64,000 nt of DNA, from assembly GCA_030411725.1 (NCBI GenBank), contig MU839827.1, positions 186,001-250,000 of the forward strand. Direction: 5' to 3'. The translations under genes were made by a program, and so were the position numbers. The notes below the pieces were generated by a model that saw only the letters and a program-made list of their open reading frames with translations, did not search any database and was not told the origin of the DNA. Each line of letters begins with the position of its first letter. The stretch's first letter is position 1. Shown in pieces: positions 19,063 to 29,600 of the stretch. This DNA comes from Echria macrotheca. Taxonomy: Eukaryota > Ascomycota > Sordariomycetes > Sordariales > Schizotheciaceae.

Positions 19063-20366
19063 GTTTTTTTACCAGCCGGGTGGTGGTCCAGAAAGGGATT
19101 CGATACCAGCCACTTCTCTCAATCACGACAAAATTGTTCACTGGGATAGTTAGAGAGTAAAAAGTTTGACCCACCCGGTAGGAGAGAGATAAACCAGGAA
19201 AATCGGATCAAAGGAAAAAAAAAAGAGATAAAAGGAGGTTGATATGGACCCCGGCCGGAACCCCAGATTTTGTTGAGAGGTGTGGTTGCCCTCCAGAAAA
19301 TCCCCGTGTTGTTACGAGTCCAGACAGAGTCCAGTGAACGGACACGACGTAGCGTATGCGCGCGTAGTGGTGGGCTGGTGTCTCACCGCAGATCGCCGCA
19401 CCGGCCGTCCGAAAGTGATGCGCGCTGGCGAATGTCTCGGAAGGTTCCCTGCTACGTGGGAAGACAGCGACGACCACATCTGGGTTCCGAACCAGATCTT
19501 GATCATCTGAGAAATCTGAACGCGGGGAAGGAAGCAAGCAAAAGCAAGCAAAAGCAAGCATGGGAATAAGGTGCTGGTGCAGGTTGCATTACTCAGGTCG
19601 AATGTGGTTATGAGCTCGCTGATCGCTGACTGAGCGCACATTGCTGCTGCTACTCTTGGCCCTGCATTTGTAAGTGGGTGGTGATGGCACGATTGTTGCT
19701 GAGATCACAGCCTGGAACTTTAGAGGACACAAGTACCTGCATCTCCTCTGTTCTGTGTAAGGAGGCATCTCCAAAGATTCTGGTTGTCTAAACTTTTTGA
19801 TCTTTCATCTTGTGATAGTGGGTTTGCAAAGTACAGAATACTAATAATGCGTTGTGCTGGTGGATTGATGAGCACGCCAAGACCTAGACGCGAAGCATAC
19901 ACTCGCGGGGATCTCTTGCGGTTCGGGAAGGCGCTAGTTAACGTTACGGAATACTCCGTACCAGAAGCTTGGGAAGCTTGACAGTCACGCCTTGTCCCCC
20001 AAAAAGTTCCATGACGGCCCGTGTCAAGCAGTAACCCATAACCCGGTTCCGACTCATCTCGCAGCACATCTCGGTGCCCGGCATAGTGCTTACATGCGGC
20101 GCAAACCCGAGGCGTCCCCGGATTGCAGGTGGATATTCCCCGGGGGGCGTCGGAGTCTCGGAGCAAACATTTAGCCCCCGGAGCCGAGGAACCCCCCATG
20201 ACGTCTGTCTTGGCGGCAGACCCCGTCGGTTAGCAGATCAACAGCCCGAACGGCGAACGGCATCGGCACCGGCAAGGACAACTCGCTGGTATTTGTTCCG
20301 GTGCCATTTTCCGTCTTGTCGTCGTCCTCGTCGGTGCATCACAAGTTCTTTCATCACAACAAAACA
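19063..20366. other. Divergent intergenic region, MFS transporter / CoA transferase
   Basis: 1.3 kb between two divergent starts. Short frames lack motifs. A small tandem AAGCAAGCAA repeat lies at 19527-19560. Both promoters must lie here, but no specific site is recognisable. Confidence 0.5.
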
Positions 20367-22339
20367 ATGGCGAGTGTTGCGCGTGTTATTCGCCAGAGGG
20401 CGGCACCCGTCCCGATCGTGCTTGCGCCGGCGAGGACACTCCAATTGAGTGCGCTGCGACAGCCATGTCGCGCCGGCGGCATTGCCATCCTTAGACCAAC
20501 AACGAGTACTCGGAATTTCTCCCAGTCAAGAAATTGGCGGTCGACGGCCCCGACGGTTCACCGCGGCGACTCCAAAGTGTACAACAGCGCTGATGAGGCC
20601 GTCGCTGACATCCAGAGCGGCTCGGTCCTGCTGAGTTCCGGGTTTGGGCTTTGCGGGATTGCATGTGAGCGGACATAGCACCGGAATTGTGTTGACGGAT
20701 ACTAAATGAGACAAGCAACGCTCATCGCAGCCATCCGCCGGCGCGGCCCCGAGTCGCTGCATTCGCTCACCGCTGTGTCCAACAACGCCGGCGCCGAGGG
20801 CCGGGGCGGGCTCGCGCTGCTGACGGAAAATGGCCAAGTCGACCGGATGATCATGTCGTACCTCGGTGCCAATAAGACGCTCGAGAAGCAATATCTGACT
20901 GGCAAAATCGCCGTTGAGCTATGTCCACAAGGCACCCTGGCCGAGCGCATCCGGGCTGCAGGCAGTGGCATTCCCGCTTTCTTCACACCAACGGGCGGGC
21001 GTACGTTCTGTCCCCCTATTTTGTCGGGTTGAGACTAAATTGGTAAAGATACGCTCGTCCAAGAAGGCGCCATCCCCGTCCGCTTCGACGCCGAGGGCAA
21101 CGTAGTCGAGTACGGCCGACCCCGCGAGACGCGCATCTTCAATGGGAAGCCCTTCCTCATGGAAACGGCGCTGCACGGCGACGTGGCCATTCTGAGGGCA
21201 TACAAGGTCGACCGGGCCGGCAACTGCGTGTTCCGGTACACGACCAAGTCGTTCGCGCCGCTCATGGCCAAGGCGGCCAGGGTGTCCATCGTCGAGGCCG
21301 AGCATATCGTCGAGGTTGGCGAGATTGACCCCAACGAGGTCGATTTGCCGGGCATCTATGTTGATCGCATTGTGCCTGCCACCGAAAAGTCGCAGGTGGA
21401 GATTTTGAAGATCAAGGCGGAGGGTGGTGACAAAGGGGGCAAGGTCCGGTCGGCCGCGCAGGAGAAGCGGGATCGGATCGCGCGGCGGGCGGCAAAGGAG
21501 CTGAAGCACGGGTATTATGTGAATCTTGGTGTTGGTGAGTGTATTCCTCTTCGATTGAGAAAGGAGTGAAATGATGGGAAAACACTTGGAAACAGAAGAA
21601 CGGGCGGAAAGGGGGCTAACCAACTCGTGGCAGGTATCCCCACACTCGCGCCATCCTTCCTTCCCAAAGGCCAGCAGGTCTGGATCCAGTCTGAGAACGG
21701 CATCTTAGGCATGGGTGACTACCCACTGCCCGACCAAGTTGACGCGTAAGTTTTTTTTCGTCCCATTCTTACCTCCTGTCACAACCACTCAACACCAAAC
21801 AGCGACATCGTCAACGCCGGCAAGGAAACCGTGACGCTCGTCCCCGGCGCCGCCACCTTTGACAGCTCCGAGTCTTTCGGCATGATCCGCGGCGGCCACG
21901 TCGACGTGTCCATCCTCGGCGCGCTGCAGGTCAGCGCCGGCGGCGACCTGGCCAACTACATGATTCCCGGCAAGGTGTTCAAGGGCATGGGCGGCGCCAT
22001 GGACCTCGTGTCGAACCCGGACAGCACCAAGATTGTGGTCGCGACAGAGCACGTGGCCAAGGACGGGACGTCCAAGGTCGTGCAGAACTGCAGTCTGCCG
22101 CTGACGGGCGCGCGGGTGGTGAGCACGATTATTACGGATTTGGTATGTTTTGTTTGTTTTGTTTGTTTTGTTTGTTTGGGACGTAAACTGACAGTGTGTT
22201 GTAGTGCGTATTCCAGGTCGATCGCAAGCGCGGAACCTTGACGCTGACCGAGGTCGCGCCGGGGGTGACGGTGGACGAGGTGCGGGCCAAGACGGACGCG
22301 ACGTTTGCCGTGGTGGCTGAGCTCAAGACGATGGAGTGA
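20367..22339 (+). CDS. Mitochondrial succinyl-CoA:3-oxoacid CoA transferase
   Basis: Six exons: join(20367..20664,20716..21000,21049..21534,21634..21745,21803..22142,22205..22339), 551 residues. The N-terminus (MASVARVIRQRAA, many Arg/Ser, no acids) is a mitochondrial presequence. The alpha part has GSVLLSSGFGLCGIA, VSNNAG, and ETALHGDVAILRAYK-type text. The beta part has the catalytic glutamate E377 in WIQSENGILGMG, then SFGMIRGGHVDVSILGALQV and KVFKGMGGAMDLV. The enzyme swaps CoA between succinyl-CoA and acetoacetate through a glutamyl-CoA thioester, linking ketoacid breakdown to the TCA cycle. The alpha and beta parts are fused, as in eukaryotes. The in-frame GTG upstream (20301) was rejected because ATG at 20367 starts the presequence. 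The last intron carries TTTTG repeats. Confidence 0.93.
22143..22204. repeat. TTTTG tandem repeat inside CoA-transferase intron 5
   Basis: After the GTATGT donor the intron has about four imperfect TTTGTTTG units before GACAGTGTGTTGTAG. It is intronic, so it has no coding effect. Confidence 0.8.
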
Positions 22340-22723
22340 CTTTCCTGTTGATGATATGCATATTAGACTGTACATGTATATATGGCGTTGAAGACCACAG
22401 AGCTTATTTGTATATATAGCTAAGGATAAAGATGACGGACGGCTGTACACAGAGCGGAGTTGCATACGTAAACGCGTCATACAAACCCGCCAGGTTCTCC
22501 AGGAGTCCAGGTAGTGTATCTGTACCAGCCCCCGATGCGGACATGACAGAGACTCCCATAAACAAATATAGTATGTCCAAACCCTCAAACATGACATCTT
22601 TTCCTTACAAAAGCATCAGACGGACATGACGTCTCAGCCTTATCTGGACATCTATATACGAATGCATTACCGTTCATAACAAAATCTACAGACGCCTCAG
22701 AATTCACACCATCACCACCAACA

Positions 22724-23682
22724 TCACAACTTGGACTCCCTCGCCGTCGTCCCTTGCGCAAAACTCGCCCCAATAGCCTCAGCAATCCGATCCACACTCT
22801 TCAGAATCCACTCACAGCCCTCATCCCCCGCCAACCTCTCCATCCCCTCCACCTCGGTCTCCCTCCCCCCAAACTCTTCCACATGCGTCCCCTGCTCAAC
22901 CCCCTTCCTCAGCCCAAACACATGCGACAAAACCTGCGGTCCAACGCCCGTCTGCGCCCTAAGGCACGCAATCGCCACCACACTAGTCAGATTCCTCCCC
23001 ACGCGCGCCAGCCCGCCCCTATCCCCCTCGGGATCCGACAGCAGTGGCCCGTAGTGACTCCCCAGGATATGAACAGGTAAATCAGGATGGGACTCGGCCA
23101 GCTTGGCCTCGAGCTTGCCGTCAAAGGGGAGGTATATGCTCCTCCACAGCGCGCGGCCGCGGTCGTTGATCGCCACGATGTTATCCGGCGTCGCGGCGCG
23201 GGACGGGCGCGTCTCGAACTGTGACGCTAGCGACGGGTGGCGTTCGAGGATGGCGGACCGAAAACCGCCGAGTGAGTTGATGGTACGCGGGATGCCGTTG
23301 AAGCTGATGCATTTTAGGCCGACTTCGCGGATTAGTTCCGCTGCCGAGAGGGCGGATTCCGATGAAGAGGAAGCGGTCGTGGCGACGTCGTGCAGGATCG
23401 CGAGGGAGGCGGGCGAGTTGAGGGTGAATGTTGCGGCGGACTGACGTGACATCCACGTGGTCAGTTACCTCCACAGTAGGTTCGGGGGGAATGGGGGGAA
23501 AAAAGGGGAGGAAGAAAACGCACAGAAAGAGTCAACCACGGCCGCTCGCCGTATCTCCTCTCGCGCGCCTCCTGCGCGATGCCTTGGTAGATGTCCCGGA
23601 TCCCGCGCGGGGCGGGCGCCTGGCCGGGCCGCGCAAACGGCGCGTTGATGAGCGCTTTGAGCGAGGGGGATAGCTTGGACAT
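22724..23682 (-). CDS. AhpD/carboxymuconolactone-decarboxylase-like protein with peroxisomal signal SKL
   Basis: Two exons: complement(join(22724..23440,23524..23682)), 291 residues. The core resembles the CMD/AhpD all-helical fold as seen in fungal mitochondrial/peroxisomal AhpD-like proteins: VGLKCISFNGIPRTINSL, IYLPFDGKLEAKL, then SVVAIACLRAQTGVGPQVLSH. The extreme C-terminus is ESKL, a canonical PTS1, so import into peroxisomes by Pex5 is expected. This recalls the peroxisomal CMD-family protein Pxp2 of yeasts; orthology is inferred. I do not see the AhpD CxxC pair, so peroxidase chemistry is doubtful. The first exon was found by joining MSKLSPSLKALINAPF...RPWLTLS to SAATFTLNS through a GTGCGT...CAG intron in frame 0. 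Confidence 0.8.
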
Positions 23683-25050
23683 TGTGTGTGACACTGGGGC
23701 AATAATTGCGTTTGGAACGGAAAAGCTCAATTGCGAAAAAAACCAATTGAGAAGAGGATTCCAACAATTTTTTAACAAGTTATTTCCGCGCGTGTTAGTT
23801 CATGTCTGTCAGTCAGTCAGTCAGCAACGCGACGAGAAACAATGCCCACACCAGCTTGCTGCTCGGATCGATGTTCAAGGATGCATTTTCGGGGAGAAAA
23901 AGCCGAGACCGAGGTCCCGCGCAGCGCAGCGGGTGGCGCCGAGACTCGAGTTGCTGCTGTGAAAGAACCCCTGTTCGAAATTCCGGGACTCTGAAAAATG
24001 ACCGGTGGTGGCCCTGGTGGGGCCTGACCCCGAGAAAAACCCCGCCATCCCCGCGGCTCCCCCACATGCCCACATGGCAGCAAAAATCGGCGAACAAACG
24101 CCCTCTTGTGTCACTTGTCAGAGGGGGCGTTTTCGTGCCTTGCAGGAGGAGCTGAATAAGGCTCCCAGGGCCCAGTTCTGAGATCCGAGGGCGAGTGCAT
24201 ACACTACGGATTTGATGTCTCGGTTCTAAATTTGGCATGTATTGTACAAGCCCCGCTGCCGTCTTCCCCGGAAAGTCATCCGCTGCCATGTGGTGTCTTG
24301 TGGAAACGAAAGCATGGAACGTAATGTACACTACGACGAACCATGGGGCTGGAGGCGAGGCGAGGCGGACCGACTAGAGACGGGATCAAAGTCTCTGGAA
24401 CCTCTTCGCGACGGTATCGTATCCCCGGTAGCAGCAACAGGTCGACTTGGCAAGGGTACTCGGGACTGTGGACTGTTGTTCGCGCCGAACCGACCGATAC
24501 CGTTGACCGGGATGCTGGGAGCTAGATCAGTACCCGCCGCTATCTTTTGACCTCTGACCTCCGTCTCCCGTCAGAGATGAGATGCCTACCGAAGTTGACT
24601 GTTTCCGGTTTGCTGTCAATCGATATCCTGGCTATCTTTTTGACACCTGCTGCAATCCACAAGACAAATTTGACTCCTCTATCCTGTCGTCGCCTTCCTA
24701 AGTCGTGTTTCACGCCCTTCTTCCATCCTGCACACTTTTCACCAACTGGACAAATCTTTGTTGACTCCCTTCCCCCCTTGCTTCGCATTCACAGATCACC
24801 TTCGCGTCTCGGGTATCGTCTCGACTGGTTGAACAACAGACTCAAGAAAAACCTCTACCTTTTGCCGAGATACAACGCGCTTTTTGTAGAGCTTCGTATC
24901 TACAAGACTGGACTGGACGCCCCGGCCCAACCATCCACCCCTGGACCATCCAGGACCAGCTGCCCAAAGGAAACCAAACACCATCATCGGCATCGCAACC
25001 ACTCTCTCTGTTCTCCCTCTAGGCCTCGAAAGTGACCAACAAAACACACC
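23683..25050. other. Divergent intergenic region, peroxisomal CMD-like gene / dicarboxylate carrier
   Basis: 1.37 kb with no supported gene. A 162-codon plus-strand frame (24547-25035) directly abuts the carrier start but has no motif and looks like a long C/T-rich 5' leader. A short CAGT tandem lies near 23808-23824. Confidence 0.5.
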
Positions 25051-26254
25051 ATGGCCAGTCAAAACGCCTCTAAAAAGCAGAAACAGCCCTTCTGGCTAGG
25101 GTAAGTCACCCTCCACCCTGTTCTCGTCTCAACTAACCCACCCCACAGCGGCGCAGCAGCCTCAATGGCCGTCTGCTTCAGTACGTATCCCACGATTTTA
25201 CAATCCTATCCATTCACCCAACTAACCTACCTACCCAAGCCCACCCCCTAGACCAAACAAAATAGTACGCCCCCTTCCCCCCTTCCCCCTTCCCCAATTT
25301 CCCTCTAACAGTACCCCCCAAAAGCCGCATGCAAGTCCTCCAATCCCGCACCCCCCTCCTCCGCACGCTCCAGCTCTTCGCCGCGCGGGACGGCATCCCC
25401 TCCCTCTGGACCGGCCTCAGCGCCTCCGTCCTCCGGCAGGCAACCTACTCGACCGCCCGCTTCGGCCTCTTCAACCTCTTCTCCACCGCCCTCTTCCCCT
25501 CCCACACCATCCTCTGCGCCGCCCTCGCCGGCGGACTAGCCGGGATGCTAGGGAACCCGGCCGAGATCGTGCTCGTGCGCATGTGCGCCGACGGCGCGAA
25601 GCCCGTCTCGCAGCGCTTTTCCTACCCCAACCCGATCGTGGGCCTGTATAGGATCGGGCGGGACGAAGGGGTCAGAGTTTTCGCGAGGGGGATGGGCGCT
25701 AATATCGTGCGGAGCGTTCTTATGAGTGAGTTTGTCTTTTCTCTGCCGACTGGGGTTAAACCGAACGGGGGTTGATATGGTGGTCCAGATGTCTCCCAGA
25801 TCGCACCGTACGCCGCGGCGAAGAAGATAATCCTCATAAATACTTCGCTGGGCGATGATGTCCGCACGCACGCGCTTTCGTCGCTGGTTGCGGGGACCGT
25901 GGCGACGACGGCGTGTGCGCCTGCTGATGTGCTCAAGAGCCGGATTCAGAGCGCGAGCAAGGGGAGTAGCGTATGGTTTCCCGGAAGATTTAGGAGAAGA
26001 CGAAAGCTGACAGGCCCAGGTGATGCAAGTTGTAACCGAGGGCCTGCGTAAAGAGGGCCCGGCCTTTCTCATGAAGGGATGGACGCCCGCCTGGCTGCGG
26101 CTCACGTACGTTTTCTCTTCCTCTCCACATGACCACAGACAGACTAACACTGACCCAAAGCCCGCATACCGTCCTGACCTTTGTCTTCATGGAGAAACTC
26201 CAAGAACTAGTCACAACAGCTACCGCCGCGCCCGTTGTCCGCGCTACCATCTAG
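25051..26254 (+). CDS. DIC1: Mitochondrial dicarboxylate carrier
   Basis: Seven exons: join(25051..25100,25149..25180,25240..25264,25325..25725,25789..25970,26020..26105,26161..26254), 289 residues, the usual length for the mitochondrial carrier family. The three signature loops are present: THPLDQTKYRMQ, GNPAEIVLVRMC and CAPADVLKSRIQ, each closing an odd-numbered helix. SLWTGLSASVLRQATYSTARFG is typical of the dicarboxylate (malate/succinate-phosphate) subgroup. It acts in the inner membrane and exchanges dicarboxylates for phosphate, feeding TCA and gluconeogenesis. The third exon is only 25 nt, and its acceptor (CAAAAG before CCGC) was chosen because it alone restores DQTKYRMQ. The stop codon lies 6 bp from the stop of the convergent regulator gene. 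Confidence 0.92.
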
Positions 26255-26260
26255 ATCCTA

Positions 26261-28931
26261 TCACACCCCAAATTCAGGCACATTCGACCAGCTCAACCAA
26301 TCCAGCGCGGCCGGGTCGTCCCACGGATAGATATTCATGGCCGGATCAAACTCGTTATTCACCCTGCTGAGCGCCTCGACAATCTGGTCGTCGGACATGG
26401 ACGAGAACTGGATCGGCTCCGACCACACCGGGCCCTCGAGAAAGCCCGAGGCGGGTGGGTTGGCCGCAATAGCATCGCCGAGACCAAAACCAGCCTGTGA
26501 AGATGTCCGCCGGAATGCCGAGACCGACGGGTGTGGCGCCGGCTGCTCCGCTTTCGGAGGCGGTCTTGTGGCGGCGTCGTTGTTTGCCGCTGCCGCTTTC
26601 TTGACAATATACTTGAGATACTTGCCATATAGCGCTGACATGCCGTTTCGATGTTTTGTGACGCAGCCGATTCGTTCCAGTACGTCGGCGGTTTCTTCGA
26701 TGAGAGTTCGCACGCTCGGTGCCAGGTTGGAGTTGCCCGAGAGCTGGCTGCTGAGACGCAGGGCGAAGCAGGCGGCGAAGGATATCATAATTGCCGTGTT
26801 GTTTGGCATGCTTGAGAGCTGGCCTTCGCCCTGGATGGCGGCGCGCATGACGTTGAGGGCCGACGAAAGGCCTGCGGTGTGGAAGAAGTGGCGGACCTCG
26901 GTGGGGGCGGTGGGATGGTTGATGACAGTGGAGTAGATCGATAATCGAGTGTGCGTTACGAGGATCTGGACGTATGGAGGGAGTCGGTGTTCTGGGCGTG
27001 TTAGTGTGTATTTACATTTACTCGTTGAACATCTTACGAGGACCGGTCCCGATGGAGATACCCCATTTGGCCTGCCACTCGGCGAAGAACTTTTCTACCG
27101 ATATTTGGATCCTAAACTGTCAGTGATAACTCTAAATTCACGAGGGACAAAGACATACGACTGTGCAATCATGGCCCCGTTGGCCAGGTTATCTCGTGAC
27201 CCGTCGCATACGGCTCGGATGGAAGTAAACAAATCGTCCTGTCGAGTCAGTTCTGCACATCCCATGGTCTGCGGCGCACTCACCAGATCTCGACGGAGAA
27301 CGGCCATTGACACCAGATGGCCGTCCATGGTGTCCGCAATATTGGAGAGATGCCACTGATCGCAGCGTTTGAGGATGGGCGTCACGGGGACGGTGTAACT
27401 TCTGCCACGCGCCAAGCACATCCTAACAATCGTTAGCCGCCATGTTTTCGCCCCGAAGTACGAATGACCTACCCCCTTTCGAGAACAAACAAGGATATCC
27501 AACACCTCTCCCTCCGCCTGAGCAGCCTCCGGCCTAGCTCCGAGTTGGCATCCACATCCCCAAACCCGTCCAACGACAGCGCAACCCTCGGATCAACACA
27601 GTCAGCACGTGCAATGCTCCCAAGCGGCCCGTCCTTCAACGACGCAAGCGGAACAATAATCTTGTGCAGTGACAAGTCCAGAGCCATGGTAGTAGCCATG
27701 GACACGTACCAGCACGTCTCGTCGTCGGTGCTGTGCTTTCCCGGGAACATCCACGGCACGTTAACCATAAAGGCCAGCACGATCTCGACAGACCGGTAAC
27801 GGTCGATCATGATGCGGTTGACCAGGGCCTTGCAGTGGTTGGATAATCGGCGGGACAGCGCGCCCTCGGTAGGGATGTACAAGGCGGCGGCGGCGGCGAT
27901 CGAGGTAAACAGAAACGCCGATCGGGACCGGGTGAAGGCGGCCGTGTAGAGCGCCGGGTCGAGCCCCCATCGTGTGTGGGCGAGGTTGCGGTGGAAACTG
28001 AAAAGGTTAATACCACACTACAGTGGCCGCAGCGGCAGACTCACAAGGCAAAGAGGGACTCGGCCTCCTCCATCGACATCAGACCCAGCTCGACAGGATC
28101 CAAATCCGGCCCGACATCAAGACTAAACTGGCTGAGCTTAAAGAACTTTTCGACCTCGGAGATCTTGTCGATCTGCTTGTGATGATGACGAGCTCTGGCG
28201 TGCGGCGTCACTTCCCGGATCGACACATCGTTGGGTTTCGGAGACACGTGCAGATCAGAAGCCCGCGCTAGCAGCTGCAGCGGATTCTCGGCATCGTCGA
28301 CAGCGAGACTCTCCTCGGCATTATGGCCGTTGTGGCTCTGCGACGGCGTCGAGTCCTGCGGGATGCTCATGGCGTCGTGCTCCGAACCCGAACTGTCACC
28401 GGCGTCCGAGTCGGCATCGGGCAGCAGAATGTCCATGGACGAGTTCTGCTTGGCATGGTTGGACCGTCCGGACGGATCGTGGCCACCGGTGACGCCGTTG
28501 GCGCTGGGGCCGAGGAGGGCCTTGAGCTCCGACACGACCTTGGCGGCCTCGATGCCGGGCACGGTGGATCCCGAGCGTCTCACGGCCTGCTCCACCTGGT
28601 GCAGCGCCTTCTCCAAGCCGGTGCGCTTGCTGGCTCGGGAGTCAGCATTGAGGCCCGAGAACGGGAGGGGGACCGACAGCCCCGGGGGGAGTACTTACTT
28701 CTTCACACCTTTGCGGCGCCCGACATGGAAGTCGGGGCGGATGCACTGCACGCCCAGCTGCAGACAGCGCTGGCACCGGTCGTCGTTGTGCAGCCGGCCC
28801 TTCTCGCACTTGATCTTGGAGCGGCGGCACACCAGACAGGCGGCGGCGCGCCGGCTGTTGCTGTCCTTGGGCGAGTCTCGGGGGGGCCCGTCAGCCGACG
28901 GCGGCGCCGAAGCCATGTCGGGGCGGTCCAT
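26261..28931 (-). CDS. Zn2Cys6 transcription factor
   Basis: Seven exons: complement(join(26261..26991,27038..27111,27159..27238,27284..27422,27473..27997,28045..28629,28699..28931)), 788 residues. The zinc cluster is C32-x2-C35-x6-C42-x10-C53-x2-C56-x6-C63 (ACLVCRRSKIKC...CQRCLQLGVQC), followed by a basic linker HVGRRKGVKNKRTGLEKAL and a heptad-like helix, as in GAL4-type DNA binders. The middle (about 330-560) reads as the fungal regulatory middle-homology domain, with FHRNLAHTRWGLDPA, ATTMALDLSLH and RRRERCWISLFVLERG. The tail is acidic/aromatic (NIYPWDDPAALDWLSW), a possible activation domain. The start at 28931 lies 31 codons before the cluster. Target genes are unknown; the convergent neighbour is the dicarboxylate carrier. 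Confidence 0.9.
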
Positions 28932-29600
28932 CAATGTTGACTCTGTCGGGTGCTGAGATGCAGACAATGGCCGGGTACCTACATTGAGTGGCCGCCGCCC
29001 GTCAATTCGGCTCGCAAGCCTTTCTTTTGGCTTCTTTCTGGCAGGTGAGCTTCGGGAGCGGGGAGCGGCGAGGTCGACAAGTTTGGGGTAATTGTCCCGC
29101 ACTCGCACTCGCACCGACCTCCCGAGACTTCCGGCCCCTCGCTGCCCCTCGCCGTGCTGACTGCGGTCAGGCAGCGTCCCACTTTTCCGCTGCACCCGGG
29201 CTGGCTGGCAGCTGACAGCGGGTGTCGAGCCGAATTGTTGCGCGAGGAACACCACGTCCGTCTCTTGGGCAGGGCTAACTATGGCAGATTCACCGTGATA
29301 CACGTCTAGAGCATCGCCGGCTTTTATCGGAGCACGGCTTGGCATGATATACCGCCGACGAGCATTGGTTGTATTGGCAATGCAGCCTAGCTGGGCCTAC
29401 CCCCGGTCCAGATACAATCCACTTCCACGTTGCCTCCGGGCGATTTACCCGCCTGGTCGGCCAGCCTATTGGCTTGTTGATCCGCTCCCGCCGGGTGTCC
29501 GTACCGTCGTGGATTGATGAGAATTGGCCTGATCCCCATGGTGAAGTGGCCGTCGTTATTAAGACACCCTTGCTCCCTATTCTTCCACAAATCACAACCC
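28932..29600. other. Intergenic: regulator promoter and phosphatase 3' region
   Basis: 669 bp between the regulator start and the stop of the next gene on the same strand. The in-frame open stretch upstream of 28931 has no ATG until 29345 and no conserved residues, so it is treated as 5' leader. Confidence 0.45.

Noticed and set aside
24547..25035. 162-codon frame just before the dicarboxylate carrier, considered as a separate gene
   Set aside because: No motif, C/T-rich leader-like composition, and it ends 15 bp before the carrier start codon.
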